Shown: positions 1-8,659, counted from the stretch's first letter. The stretch: 44,658 bases of DNA from Xanthobacteraceae bacterium (GCA_019746135.1 JAIESI010000135.1:1-44658); one strand, 5' to 3'. The notes: generated by a model not told the origin, from the letters alone. Numbers and translations: made by a program.

Positions 1-23
1 AACGCCGGATGATTCGAGGTTGA

Positions 24-974
24 ACATCTCGGAGACTACGCCACCCTCATTTCCAACCAACCCCGCGACGGCACCCTTATCCGAGTCGGACAATCACAGT
101 TGTTGTCCCATTTGCCGCCGGCGGCGCGGTGGATGTCATGGCTCGGCTGTTTGCCACCAAGATGAGCGAAGGTGTCGGCCAGCCTGTGGTCGTGGAAAAT
201 CGCGGCGGGGGTGGTGCGATTATCGGCATTGGAGCCGCGGCGACGGCCGAGCCTGATGGCTACAAGATTCTGTATAGCCCAAACAGCGTGGCCATTCTCC
301 CCGCGTTGTATCACAAGTTGTCATTTAAGCCGGAGAAAGACCTCGTTCCGATCAGCCAGGCACTGACCAGCACGCTTGTTCTCGCAGCCCATTCGAAACT
401 CGGCGTGTCGAGTGTGCAAGAGCTGATCTCCTTTGCGAGAGCAAATCCTGGGAAACTCAATTTCGGTTCTGCCGGGGTGGCAGATCCGCTGCAATTGGGC
501 GTGGAGATGATGAAAACGACGACCGGAATACAGGCACAGGCGATTCCGTTCCGAGGGCAAGGACCAATGTTTACGGCGCTTCTGGCGGGGGAGATCGACA
601 TCGGAATTGTGTCCCTCCAAACTGCGTTGCCTTCGATCCAGAGCGGCATGCTTCGTCCGCTCGGCGTCACCGGTGGCAAGCGCGCCAAGTCGATCCCGCA
701 AGTGCCGACGATTGCCGAGGCCGGGGTTCCCGGCTATGAGCTCACGAGCTGGCACGGGTTCTTTGCTCCGGCGCGGACACCGTCCGATGTCATCGCGCGC
801 CTCCACAGCGAGGTGGTGCGTGCGGCAAATCTTCCCGATGTGAGGCTTCGCATTGAATCGGCGGGCAACGAAGTGATCGCCAATTCACCGCAGGAGTTTG
901 CAGCGACGTTTCATGCGGACGTGGAAAAATTCAAGAAGCTCGTCCAAGAGGCTAAACTTCCTGCCCAGGACTGA
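24..974 (+). pseudogene. Bug (TctC-like) solute-binding protein, 5' end defective
   Basis: This is a tripartite tricarboxylate transporter (TTT) substrate-binding protein, the periplasmic receptor type that binds carboxylates. The open frame after the stop at 21-23 reads YPSRTITVVVPFAAGGAVD and then VMARLF, the standard Bug N-terminal beta strand and ligand loop, followed by GQPVVVENR, a YRG-like FRGQGP segment and the usual C-terminal helix. In this frame there is no ATG, GTG or TTG between 24 and the GTG at 129, and that GTG lies inside the conserved ligand loop. The secretion signal and start are therefore missing. The gene is either truncated or frameshifted in front of codon 78-80 (Tyr of YPSR), or the sequence has an error close to the window edge. 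A short protein from 129 would lack its export signal. Downstream on the same strand are a GMC oxidoreductase and a UbiD decarboxylase, 166 bp away. Family assignment is firm; the defect is seen directly; its cause is unknown. Confidence 0.75.
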
Positions 975-1140
975 TCTGGCCGCGCTCCCGCAGCGAAGCT
1001 GTGGAAGCGCTTCAAGGCGCGTGCTGCAGCAAAGGAGAGCTCAATCCCCAGGCGGCGAAGGCGTCGCGCGCCGTTTGTCGGCCGCTGACTCGTCGGCGGC
1101 AGCTCGATCAAGCGAACTCCGGCTCACAACAGAGAACGAG

Positions 1141-2766
1141 ATGCCCAAGGATGTCTACGATTTCGTCATAGTTGGCGCCGGCTCAGCGGGCTGCGTGCTC
1201 GCCAATCGTCTCAGCGAAGAGGCCGACGTTAACGTGCTGCTGCTTGAAGCAGGCGGACGCGATATCAACCCGCTGATTTCCATCCCTCTCGGCATGGGTC
1301 AGATGCATCGATATCGGATGCACGACTGGGGATTCGAATCTGAGCCTGAAGAGAACCTCGGAGGCCGCCGCATCGATGCGATGCGGGGAAAGGTATTGGG
1401 CGGCTCTTCTTCAATCAACGTGATGGCGTACACGCGCGGAAACCCGCTCGATTATGATCGCTGGAGTCGAAACGGCGCGCACGGCTGGCGGTATGACGAA
1501 GTGCTGCCCTACTTTCGACGCTCCGAGACATGGGAGGGCGGCGCCGATTGCTGGCGCGGGGGCACCGGTCCGCTCGGGACCGAATACGCAAAAACCACCG
1601 ATCCGATCTTCGCCGCCTGGGCCGAGAGTGGAAAGGCGGCCGGCTATCAGGTCGTGGAGGACTACAACGCACGAACGCAGGACGGTTTTGGCAAAGGCCA
1701 ATACACGATCAGAGAAGGTCGAAGATCGTCCGCCTCGCGCGCATATTTGAAACCCGCTCTGGCTCGAAAGAACCTCGAAGTGCGAACGCGCGCGCACGCG
1801 CGACGGGTTGTCTTTGAAGGCAACCGCGCGGTGGGCGTCGAGTATGAAAAGCGCGGATCGATCGCGGTTGCCCGTGCATGTCGTGAAGTGATCCTTGCGG
1901 CGGGTGCTTTCAACACGCCGCAGTTGCTCATGCTATCCGGTGTTGGCCCCGCCGATCACCTTCGTGAAATGGGCATCAGTCCCCTCGTCGACCTCCCTGT
2001 GGGCGAGTCCCTTCAAGACCATTTCGGCGTTTGGATTTCGTATTCGCGTCGGACACCGGGTCGGTTCCATCGGGAAATGCGCTTCGATCGGATGGCGACG
2101 AGCGTGCTCCGCGCATATTTGTTCGGGACGGGGCCTGCCACCGTGGTTCCGGGGGGACTTCACGCCTTTATCAAGACGGATCCCCGGCTCGCGGTGCCGG
2201 ACATAGAATTCATGTTTCATACGGTGCCGCCCGAGGCGCGACTGTGGTTTCCCGGTCTCGTCCCAGGCTACCCGGACGGGTACGGGATCAGGCCGACGCT
2301 GTTGCATCCGAAAAGTCTTGGACGGGTTCGGCTGCGCTCGTCGAAACCGGAAGACCCGGTCCGAATCTTCTTCAACGCGCTGTCCGAACCTGAGGACCTC
2401 CGGGTGCTGCGGGAGGGCTTCAAGCGGGCGCGGGAGGTCGGCATGCAGAAGCCGCTCGATCCCTACCGCGGCAACGAGACGTCACCCGGCTTGGACGTTC
2501 GTGGCGATTCCGAGATCGACGCCTTTATCCGCAGGACGGGAGCCAACGCCTACCACTCTGTCGGGACCTGCAGGATGGGAAGCGACGACAGGTCGGTTTG
2601 CGATCCGCAGCTGCGGGTGCGCGGAATCGAGCGGCTGCGGGTCTGCGATGCGTCGGCGATGCCGGATCTCGTCTCCGCGCATATCAACGCGTGCGTTCTG
2701 ATGATGGCGGAGAAGGCCTCCGACCTGGTCCGCGGAAACAACGCAGCTGGCGGAAAATTGCAGTGA
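1141..2766 (+). CDS. GMC family FAD-dependent oxidoreductase (choline dehydrogenase/alcohol oxidase type)
   Basis: This is a flavoprotein of the glucose-methanol-choline family, 541 residues, which oxidises primary or secondary alcohols to carbonyls with FAD. The ADP-binding motif VGAGSAGCVLANRLSE lies near residues 10-26, followed by the FAD-attachment region GKVLGGSSSINVM. The catalytic pair is visible as His472 (NAYHSVGTCRMG) and Asn516 (SAHINACVLM). Length is normal for the family. The open frame extends upstream to 898, but that part overlaps the Bug gene and has no family similarity; ATG 1141 begins just before the nucleotide-binding strand. A UbiD decarboxylase gene follows 69 bp downstream, so the two may act on one substrate, for example oxidising a ring-attached alcohol before decarboxylation (inference). 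Substrate unknown. No signal peptide, so cytoplasmic. Confidence 0.93.
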   Translation: MPKDVYDFVIVGAGSAGCVLANRLSEEADVNVLLLEAGGRDINPLISIPLGMGQMHRYRMHDWGFESEPEENLGGRRIDAMRGKVLGGSSSINVMAYTRGNPLDYDRWSRNGAHGWRYDEVLPYFRRSETWEGGADCWRGGTGPLGTEYAKTTDPIFAAWAESGKAAGYQVVEDYNARTQDGFGKGQYTIREGRRSSASRAYLKPALARKNLEVRTRAHARRVVFEGNRAVGVEYEKRGSIAVARACREVILAAGAFNTPQLLMLSGVGPADHLREMGISPLVDLPVGESLQDHFGVWISYSRRTPGRFHREMRFDRMATSVLRAYLFGTGPATVVPGGLHAFIKTDPRLAVPDIEFMFHTVPPEARLWFPGLVPGYPDGYGIRPTLLHPKSLGRVRLRSSKPEDPVRIFFNALSEPEDLRVLREGFKRAREVGMQKPLDPYRGNETSPGLDVRGDSEIDAFIRRTGANAYHSVGTCRMGSDDRSVCDPQLRVRGIERLRVCDASAMPDLVSAHINACVLMMAEKASDLVRGNNAAGGKLQ

Positions 2767-2835
2767 CGCGCCGCGCCGGACATGATGCGGAGTGTTACTG
2801 ATGGTCCGCGGCGTTCCCATGGGCTGGAGGAATTG

Positions 2836-4284
2836 ATGTACCGAGACTTGCGCGAATTCATCGGCCTCGTCGGAGAAATGGGCCTGCTGCGCCACGTGGA
2901 GGGTGCCGACGCGTATCTCGAGATCGGCGGGATAACCGAGGTCGCTGCTTCCCGGCCGGAGAGCCCGATGCTGCTGTTCGATTCGATCGTCGGCTATCCG
3001 CGCGGCTTCCGCGTTCTCACCAATGCGACCTTCAACATTCGCATGGCAGCCTTGGCGTTGGGACTCGACCCGGACCTCAGCCCGCTTGATGCGCTCAAGG
3101 CATGGAAGGTCAAGAGCGGAAGAACGAAACCCATTCCGCCGGTCGTCGTCAAACATGCCGGCTTTCTTGAGAACACAATGCGGGGACCGGAGGTGGACCT
3201 CGACCGCTTTCCGGTTCCTCATTGGCGCGAACACGACGGCGGCCCGTATATCGGCACCTCCGCGTTGGTCGTCACGCGCGACCAGCAGAACGAGTGGACC
3301 AACACGGCGATCTATCGCGTGCAGAAGCACTCGAAAAATCGTGTCACCGTCCAGTTCGATCACCGCGGCAGACACGGGTATATGATCGCCCAGAAATACT
3401 GGGATGTCGGCAAGCCATGCCCGATCGCCATTGCGATCGGCGAAGATCCGTCGCTGTTTTTCGCGGCGATCGAACCGGTACCGGCGGGAAAGACGGAATA
3501 TGAAAATGCGGGCGGTCTGAAAGGAACGCCCATCGAGGTGTATCCAGGCCCGGAAACCGGGATCCTGGTGCCGGCCTACTGCGAAATCGTTTTGGAGGGC
3601 CTGCTGTTGCCGCCGGATCAGCAAACCCTCTTGGAAGGCCCGATCGGTGAATTCACCGGATACTACGCCGGCGAACCGAAGCCGTGCCCGGTTGTCGAAG
3701 TGACGGCGGTCCACCACCGCAATGATCCGATCCTGTATGGCGCTCCTCCGCTCAAGCCTCCCCGTGGGGCACACTTCGGACCTTTTCGCGCGGCACGTCT
3801 CTGGAACGTGCTGGAAGCGGCGGGCATCACCGATATTGTCGGCGTCTGGCCGCACCTCAGCAGTTTGATGATCGTGATCGCCTTGCAGCAACGTTACGCA
3901 GGTCATGCCAAGCGAGCAGGCCTCGTCGCGGCTGCGAACGCATACATGGGGCGGCTTGTGGTCGTCGTGGACGAAGACATCGACCCGTCGAGTCTGGAAG
4001 ATGTCATGTGGGCCGTGGCAACCCGCTGCGAGGCCAGCGAATCGATCGACATCGTCAGAAACGCATGGTCGTCACATCTCGATCCGAGAATTAGCCCCGA
4101 CGAGAAGTCGCGGGGCGTGACGACTCATTCCAAGCTCATCATCGAGGCGTGCCGGCCGTTTGCATGGAAGGACCAGTTTCCACGGCCTACCGCGATGTCG
4201 CCGGATGCTGCCCGGAGGATCACCGCGAAATGGAGCAGGGCGTTGGATGGCGGCAGCAACAGGCCGGACCTCGGCGCCGGCTGA
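2836..4284 (+). CDS. UbiD family prenyl-FMN-dependent (de)carboxylase
   Basis: UbiD enzymes reversibly decarboxylate aromatic, heteroaromatic or alpha,beta-unsaturated acids using prenylated FMN. The protein has 482 residues. The active-site set is complete: Arg161 in NTAIYRVQ, the acidic pair Glu267 and Glu272 in EGPIGEFTGYY, and the later metal/flavin segments including CEIVLEG. The C-terminal VVVDEDIDP strand is typical. The open frame starts at 2782, but ATG 2836 is preceded by a strong Shine-Dalgarno GGAGG (2826-2830) with 5 nt spacing and begins with the usual YRDLREFI helix, so I chose it. The prenyl-FMN maker UbiX is not in the window. It follows the GMC oxidoreductase and converges with the flavin reductase gene. 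A second, clearly different UbiD lies at 18973. Substrate cannot be read from sequence. Confidence 0.95.
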   Translation: MYRDLREFIGLVGEMGLLRHVEGADAYLEIGGITEVAASRPESPMLLFDSIVGYPRGFRVLTNATFNIRMAALALGLDPDLSPLDALKAWKVKSGRTKPIPPVVVKHAGFLENTMRGPEVDLDRFPVPHWREHDGGPYIGTSALVVTRDQQNEWTNTAIYRVQKHSKNRVTVQFDHRGRHGYMIAQKYWDVGKPCPIAIAIGEDPSLFFAAIEPVPAGKTEYENAGGLKGTPIEVYPGPETGILVPAYCEIVLEGLLLPPDQQTLLEGPIGEFTGYYAGEPKPCPVVEVTAVHHRNDPILYGAPPLKPPRGAHFGPFRAARLWNVLEAAGITDIVGVWPHLSSLMIVIALQQRYAGHAKRAGLVAAANAYMGRLVVVVDEDIDPSSLEDVMWAVATRCEASESIDIVRNAWSSHLDPRISPDEKSRGVTTHSKLIIEACRPFAWKDQFPRPTAMSPDAARRITAKWSRALDGGSNRPDLGAG

Positions 4285-4308
4285 GCGGTTCGGCGCAGAC
4301 CCGCCCAA

Positions 4309-4851
4309 TCACAGCGACTTGTAACTCCGGCCCTGGTAGACGAGGGCGGGTTCGGTGGTCTTGAGCGCTACCGCCTGCACGACGCCAAAAATGACGTTAT
4401 GCGTGCCGACCACCTTGACCTCGGTGACGCGGCAATCGCAGGCAACGATGGCTGACGACAAGACCGGGGCTCCGGTTTTGAGGCTCTCCCATGTGCCGAC
4501 GTCAAATTTCTCCGCAAGCCTGGCACCGGTACGGCCTGCGAATACGTTGGACAGGTTTTCGTCGTTGTAGGCGAGCGTGTTCACGCAGAACACGCCGTTG
4601 GCCACCAGCACGGGCACGCCTTGACCCTTGCGGTTGAGGCAAACCAGCAGCGTCGGCGGGTCATCCGTCACCGAACACACTGCGGTCGCGGTGAACCCGG
4701 TCTTGCCGCCGGGGCCGTTGGTGGTGATGACATGCACCGCTGCGCCTTGGCGGCTCATTGCCTCGCGGAACAGCAGCTGGTCGACGACTTCCAAAGGAGC
4801 CGGAGCGAATGCGTCGTCGAATACGTCCGGTCGTGGATCGCGCCCGTTCAT
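4309..4851 (-). CDS. flavin reductase-like FMN-binding protein (reductase component of a two-component monooxygenase)
   Basis: This is a 180-residue member of the HpaC/flavin reductase domain family, which uses NAD(P)H to reduce free FMN or FAD for a partner oxygenase. Visible features are the LFREAMSRQGAAVHVIT start helix and strand, GFTATAVCSVTDDPPTLLVC (flavin binding), the FCVNTLAYNDENLSNVFAG segment, and the C-terminal ALVYQGRSYKSL, which is a typical ending. It is transcribed after the aldehyde dehydrogenase with a 55 bp gap, so it is very probably in the same operon. The likely oxygenase partner is the styrene-monooxygenase-like FAD protein at 13439, encoded separately but with the same operator palindrome in its promoter (inference). 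It could also serve an oxygenase elsewhere on the genome. Confidence 0.93.
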   Translation of the reverse strand: MNGRDPRPDVFDDAFAPAPLEVVDQLLFREAMSRQGAAVHVITTNGPGGKTGFTATAVCSVTDDPPTLLVCLNRKGQGVPVLVANGVFCVNTLAYNDENLSNVFAGRTGARLAEKFDVGTWESLKTGAPVLSSAIVACDCRVTEVKVVGTHNVIFGVVQAVALKTTEPALVYQGRSYKSL

Positions 4852-4906
4852 GTTTGTTGTTGCCCGATGGGCCGATCGTTTTGTCGTTCAACGTCCTGCA
4901 CGAACG

Positions 4907-6379
4907 TTAGCCATTTTCAAAAGTGGTGATGGTCTGGCTCTGTACGTACTCCCTGATGCCCTCGATGCCGGACTTGCGCCCGATGCCGCTCTGCTTGACG
5001 CCCCCATAGGGAGCCAGGTGGTTGATGGCGAGCACGCCGTGCGTATTGACCCAGACCTGGCCCGCTTCGATTTTGCGGGCGACGTCGATCGCGCGGTCCG
5101 CGTCCCGGCCCCAGACCGAACCGCTGAGCCCGAACGGGGTGGTATTGGCCCGGGTGATTGCCTCGTCCAGAGATTCGTAGGTGGTGACGGGAATCGCCGG
5201 GCAGAACTGCTCCTCCGTCATCAGGGGAGCATCGTCGGTGATGTCGGTCACCACCGTCGGCCGCATGAAATGGCCCTTCGAGTACGTCGCTTCGCTGTCG
5301 ACCTTGCCTAGCGGTCTGACGTTGGCGCCGCGGCGCGCGGCGTCCTCGACGAGGCTGTTCGCTCTCGCCAGGGCGTTGCGAGTGTGCACAGGACCCAAGG
5401 TGACGGACGGCTCCAGGCCATCGCCGACGACCAGCGAGTCGACGGCCTTGCCGAACTTGTCCAGGAATTCGTCGCTCCGCTTGGCCGGCACGTAGATGCG
5501 CTTGATCGCCATGCAGACCTGGCCGCTCATCATGAACGTCGCATTGAGCATCCGATTCAAGGTCGGCGGATCGAGGTCGGCATCATCGAGGACGATCGCC
5601 GGGTCATTGCCTCCCAGTTCGAGCGTAATGCCTTTGATGGACTGGGCGGCGTTGGCCATGATGTGCCGCGCAGAGGGAATGCTGCCGGTGAAGCCGATCT
5701 TGCCGACATCAGGATGGGTGGTCAGGGCATCGCCAATCTCGGCGGGCAGGCCGGTGACCACGTTGATCGCACCGGCCGGCAACTCGTCGGCGAACAACCG
5801 AACCGAGTGGATCAGCGTCAGCGGACAGCTTTCCGGCGGCTTGAGCACCACGCAGTTGCCGGCAAGCAGAGCGGCCACGATCTGCGTGAAGGCCAGAACA
5901 TCCGGCGAGTTCCAGGGCACGATCGACACGACGACACCGTACGGACGGCTGAACACGAACGTCCGCCCATTGGCGGCAGCATATTTTCGCTCGGCATCGA
6001 ATTGCGGTGCATAGTCGAGGGCGGTCTGCTGGCGCCTCGGCACGCTGGCGAGCTCGCCGCGTGCTTGCGCGAGCGGCTTGCCGTTCTCCCGCACGAACAC
6101 CGCCGCGCGGCGGTCGATGTCGGCCTCAAGTCTCGACAAGGCCTTGCGCAGGACGTCAGCGCGTTGTGTGAAGCTCAGGGCAGCCCAGGCCGGCGGCGCC
6201 GCCTTGGCGGCGGCGACGGCCCGGTCGACGTGTTCCGGCGTACCGCGGACGATCGTGCCGACGAGCTCATCCGGTCGCGCCGGATTGCGCACTTCGATTC
6301 GGCTGGATCCGTCGACGCGCTTGCCCCCGATCAGGAGGAATTCGGTGATGGGGGCTTCGCTGTTGCTGTGTGTCGGCAT
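4907..6379 (-). CDS. NAD(P)+-dependent aldehyde dehydrogenase
   Basis: An ALDH superfamily protein of 490 residues, oxidising an aldehyde to a carboxylic acid in the cytoplasm. The catalytic Cys289 sits in SGQVCMAIKR and the general base Glu254 in TLELGGNDPA, the correct 35-residue spacing. The cofactor segment VSIVPWNSPDVLAF and the FTGSIPSARHI turn are present, and the end PYGGVKQSGIGRKSGIEGI is standard. The frame is open from GTG 6403, but ATG 6379 has a good Shine-Dalgarno (GGGAGA, 5 nt spacing). The flavin reductase follows in the same direction. Its promoter region faces the amidohydrolase operon and contains two copies of the AGTCCG-N5-CGGACT-type palindrome (6512-6526 and 6611-6627). 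Substrate is unknown; benzaldehyde/salicylaldehyde-type or semialdehyde are options. Confidence 0.95.
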   Translation of the reverse strand: MPTHSNSEAPITEFLLIGGKRVDGSSRIEVRNPARPDELVGTIVRGTPEHVDRAVAAAKAAPPAWAALSFTQRADVLRKALSRLEADIDRRAAVFVRENGKPLAQARGELASVPRRQQTALDYAPQFDAERKYAAANGRTFVFSRPYGVVVSIVPWNSPDVLAFTQIVAALLAGNCVVLKPPESCPLTLIHSVRLFADELPAGAINVVTGLPAEIGDALTTHPDVGKIGFTGSIPSARHIMANAAQSIKGITLELGGNDPAIVLDDADLDPPTLNRMLNATFMMSGQVCMAIKRIYVPAKRSDEFLDKFGKAVDSLVVGDGLEPSVTLGPVHTRNALARANSLVEDAARRGANVRPLGKVDSEATYSKGHFMRPTVVTDITDDAPLMTEEQFCPAIPVTTYESLDEAITRANTTPFGLSGSVWGRDADRAIDVARKIEAGQVWVNTHGVLAINHLAPYGGVKQSGIGRKSGIEGIREYVQSQTITTFENG

Positions 6380-6511
6380 GGGCTTCTCCCACAAGGAATC
6401 CACTGGCGCGCCGCAGGCAAACGGCGACGGTTCGACTGCGCCCTTCGGCGACGCATGTGGGTATCAACTCAATCCCACCAGCGATCGAGGTCAAGTGTTC
6501 ATTGCTGTTGT

Positions 6512-6526
6512 GTCCGCACATCGGAC
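6512..6526. promoter_or_regulatory. operator palindrome A (GTCCG-N5-CGGAC)
   Basis: GTCCG CACAT CGGAC is a perfect 5+5 bp inverted repeat with a 5 nt spacer. It lies on the aldehyde dehydrogenase side of the divergent region, 133 bp before its ATG. It matches the half-sites of the palindromes at 6611, 11532 and 12580. The presumed ligand is the IclR protein at 11630; this is inference from position and repetition. Confidence 0.65.
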
Positions 6527-6567
6527 TTGTATCGCGTCCTTAAGTTTTGCCCGCAGCATTACGCGGT

Positions 6568-6596
6568 TTGACACGCTCCGAGCCTCCGCTTACCTT
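6568..6596 (+). promoter_or_regulatory. sigma-70-type promoter of the amidohydrolase-Rieske-Bug operon
   Basis: TTGACA at 6568-6573 and TACCTT at 6591-6596 are separated by exactly 17 nt. Transcription would start near 6603, so operator B (6611-6627) would lie at about +8 to +24, a position where a bound repressor would block elongation. Confidence 0.6.
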
Positions 6597-6610
6597 TGAG
6601 ATATGCCAAT

Positions 6611-6627
6611 AGTCCGTCTGGCGGACT
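6611..6627. promoter_or_regulatory. operator palindrome B (AGTCCG-N5-CGGACT)
   Basis: AGTCCG TCTGG CGGACT is a perfect 6+6 bp inverted repeat, 62 bp before the amidohydrolase ATG and 15 nt after the -10 box. It has the same half-sites and spacing as the copies at 11532 and 12580. Confidence 0.75.
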
Positions 6628-6688
6628 TACGGCCGGGTCAGGTGAAGATCACGTCACTGTCTGCGGTGCTGAAAACTGAAGGTGGGTC

Positions 6689-7945
6689 ATGCTCGATCGT
6701 CCGAAATCCGACACGCCGCATGAATTGCAAGAGATAACGGTCACCACCGACAGTCGCGACTATCTTGCGCGCGCCACGCAACAGGCCAGGAAGTACGACG
6801 ACTATGAGCTGATAGTCGATGTCGATGCGCACCTGCAGGAAATTCGCTTCTGGAGCGAAATCATCGACATGCTTGAGAACGATGTTCTCAAGCAAACGGC
6901 GCAAGCCATGTCTCGGCCCGGCAGTCTGCCGCTGGTGAACACCCAGCCGGGGATGACGTTTCAGTCGAACGCGGGGCGCGTGCCGCATCAATTCGGGCCC
7001 GGCGAGCCGGTAGAGGATCCGCGGACTCACGGGCACACATTTGTGCAAATTGTCCGTCGCAGCATCGACGCGATGGGAATCGACTATCAGGTCATTTTTC
7101 CAACCAACATGTTGTCTCTTGGCATGAACCCGATGGATGACATCGAGGTTCATCTCGCGCGGGCCTACAACCGATGGCTGACCGAGCGCGTGCTGCCCGA
7201 AGACAAGCGTTTGTTGGGGCTCTTGTATCTGCCGTTCAATTCGCCGGCGGATTGCGAAAAGCTGGTGGCGGAATTCGGCAATCAGCCGGGTGTAAGCGGA
7301 TACACGATTTGTGCGGTTCGCAACAAACCGGTTCACGCCAATCAATACATGCGTCTTTATTCAATGATGGAGGAGACGGGGAAGCCCCTGGTCTTCCATG
7401 CCGGGCCTTATTGGGACGACCCATCGTTGGCGCAACTCAACCGCTTTGTGTCGATGCATGCGATTTCGTTCGTGCACTACAACATCATCCATATGACCAA
7501 CTGGGTTGTGAACGCGCTCCCCGAACGCTTTCCGAAACTGAAGGTGATCTGGGTGGAAAGCGGATTGGCCTGGCTGCCGTTCCTGATGCAGCGCCTGGAT
7601 CATGAGGTCCTGCTTCGTCAAAACGAAGCGCCGGGCCTGCAGCGCCTGCCGAGCGAATACATGAGCGAGATGTACTACACGAGCCAGCCGCTCGAGCGGA
7701 CGGACATGAGGTTGCTCGAGGCCACGATGACCAAGATCAAGGCCGAAACGCAACTGCTGTACGCATCGGACTGGCCGCACTGGGACTTCGACCCGCCCAG
7801 CGCAATCACGAGCTTGCCGTTTTTGAGCGAGCAGGCGAAGCGCAACATTCTCGGCCTCAACGCCGCGCGCCTGTTCGGACTTCCCATCAAGAGATTGCGC
7901 CCACGTCCGGACGACGTGCTCGCAACCCGGCCGCATGTGAGCTGA
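6689..7945 (+). CDS. amidohydrolase 2 family protein (ACMSD-like TIM-barrel metal hydrolase/decarboxylase)
   Basis: A 418-residue cytoplasmic protein of the amidohydrolase_2 family, whose members hydrolyse or decarboxylate ring-derived acids with one divalent metal. The first metal motif is Asp46-Ala-His48 (VDVDAHLQE) rather than the HxH of classical members; further candidate ligands are His237 (LVFHAGP), His268 (IIHMTNW) and Asp361 (YASDWPHWDFD). The SDWPHWD end motif is typical of this branch. The first 40 residues form a polar extension. It leads an operon: the small protein begins 5 bp after its stop, then the Rieske protein 1 bp later, then a Bug receptor. This fixed order suggests a role in the same ring-degradation route. 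A decarboxylase of a hydroxylated aromatic acid or a ring-opening hydrolase are both possible. Confidence 0.9.
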   Translation: MLDRPKSDTPHELQEITVTTDSRDYLARATQQARKYDDYELIVDVDAHLQEIRFWSEIIDMLENDVLKQTAQAMSRPGSLPLVNTQPGMTFQSNAGRVPHQFGPGEPVEDPRTHGHTFVQIVRRSIDAMGIDYQVIFPTNMLSLGMNPMDDIEVHLARAYNRWLTERVLPEDKRLLGLLYLPFNSPADCEKLVAEFGNQPGVSGYTICAVRNKPVHANQYMRLYSMMEETGKPLVFHAGPYWDDPSLAQLNRFVSMHAISFVHYNIIHMTNWVVNALPERFPKLKVIWVESGLAWLPFLMQRLDHEVLLRQNEAPGLQRLPSEYMSEMYYTSQPLERTDMRLLEATMTKIKAETQLLYASDWPHWDFDPPSAITSLPFLSEQAKRNILGLNAARLFGLPIKRLRPRPDDVLATRPHVS

Positions 7946-7950
7946 GCGGG

Positions 7951-8232
7951 ATGGCTGAGGGAAACGGCGTTGCGGACTTTCTCCGGGCGGCGAGCCGGGA
8001 CGGTGACGGAAGCGCGAACCTGCTTTCGGATAAAGATATCGAGGCCGTCATGACGGCGGCGATGAAGGTTTACACCCTCCGCGCAGAGCAGTCGGGCAAA
8101 TTCCCGCCGCCGGTTTCACCCAGTGAGGCAACGGCGACGGAGGTGGTCACCGTGGTGAGCGAGATGCTCAGGGCCGTCGACGTCAACATGTTCGATCTTT
8201 CCATGTGGTACCGGCGACCGAGGGGACAGTGA
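7951..8232 (+). CDS. small conserved-looking protein of unknown function between amidohydrolase and Rieske genes
   Basis: A 93-residue, mainly helical protein with no membrane segment, no cysteine and no recognisable domain. Its N-terminal half is acidic (DGDGSANLLSDKDIEAVMTA), with a middle helix AMKVYTLRAEQSGKFPPPV and a C-terminal helix VVTVVSEMLRAVDVNMFDLSMWY. Start ATG 7951 is 5 bp after the amidohydrolase stop and its stop is separated by a single base from the Rieske ATG, so it is translated as part of this operon. The tight packing suggests a subunit or assembly partner of a neighbour. I do not recognise the family. Confidence 0.8.
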   Translation: MAEGNGVADFLRAASRDGDGSANLLSDKDIEAVMTAAMKVYTLRAEQSGKFPPPVSPSEATATEVVTVVSEMLRAVDVNMFDLSMWYRRPRGQ

Positions 8233-8233
8233 G

Positions 8234-8614
8234 ATGGAAGTGCAGGTTGGAGCAGCGTCCGCATTCAACGATCCGGGACGCAAAGTGTTCGACATCGGCG
8301 GCGTCGAGATCGCCGTGTTTCGGCAGGGGGGCGATTTTTACGCCTACGAAAACGTATGTCCGCATCTCGGAGGTCCCGCCTGTCAGGGGAAGATGTTGCC
8401 GCTGACGACCGAGGCGGTGCAGGCCGACAAGACCAGCATCGGCCGGGAGTTCTCAAAGGTTCAGATGAACATCGCCTGCCCCTGGCACGGCATGGAATTC
8501 GACATCAGAACCGGCAGGCATCCGTTTGGCAAAAATTACCGGCTGAAGCCGGTCAAGGTGCGTGTCGAGAAGGACACCGTCTACGTCACAGTGCCGGCCA
8601 ACCCCCTCGGCTAG
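8234..8614 (+). CDS. Rieske [2Fe-2S] ferredoxin-like protein with a long inter-motif insert
   Basis: A 126-residue soluble Rieske protein, expected to pass electrons to an oxygenase. The cluster ligands are Cys42 and His44 (VCPHLGG) and Cys82 and His85 (CPWHGMEFD). The stretch between the two motifs is 37 residues, about twice that of ordinary Rieske ferredoxins such as the one at 9724 (16 residues). The extra part (ACQGKMLPLTTEAVQADKTS and following) carries one more cysteine, Cys50. It sits in the amidohydrolase operon. It may replace or complement the other ferredoxin for the oxygenase at 10158, or serve a different partner. No ferredoxin reductase is present in the window. Confidence 0.92.
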   Translation: MEVQVGAASAFNDPGRKVFDIGGVEIAVFRQGGDFYAYENVCPHLGGPACQGKMLPLTTEAVQADKTSIGREFSKVQMNIACPWHGMEFDIRTGRHPFGKNYRLKPVKVRVEKDTVYVTVPANPLG

Positions 8615-8659
8615 CCGAAGCACGAAACCCCTCCATCGACCAGCCATTGCGGTGATCCC

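Larger units (their letters stand above)
6380..6688. other. divergent promoter region with two operator palindromes
   Basis: No gene here. This 309 bp gap separates the aldehyde dehydrogenase (leftward) from the amidohydrolase operon (rightward). It holds a near-consensus sigma-70 promoter for the rightward operon (TTGACA 6568-6573, 17 nt, TACCTT 6591-6596) and two palindromes of the type found at the other IclR-linked promoters. The leftward promoter is less clear: a weak AAAACT -10-like box would lie about 15 nt in front of the palindrome at 6512-6526. Confidence 0.7.

Noticed and set aside
2482..3906. 474-codon minus-strand frame opposite UbiD
   Set aside because: Shadow of the UbiD gene; no recognisable domain.
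4621..5311. Plus-strand frames opposite flavin reductase and aldehyde dehydrogenase
   Set aside because: Antisense to two well-supported genes; no family features.
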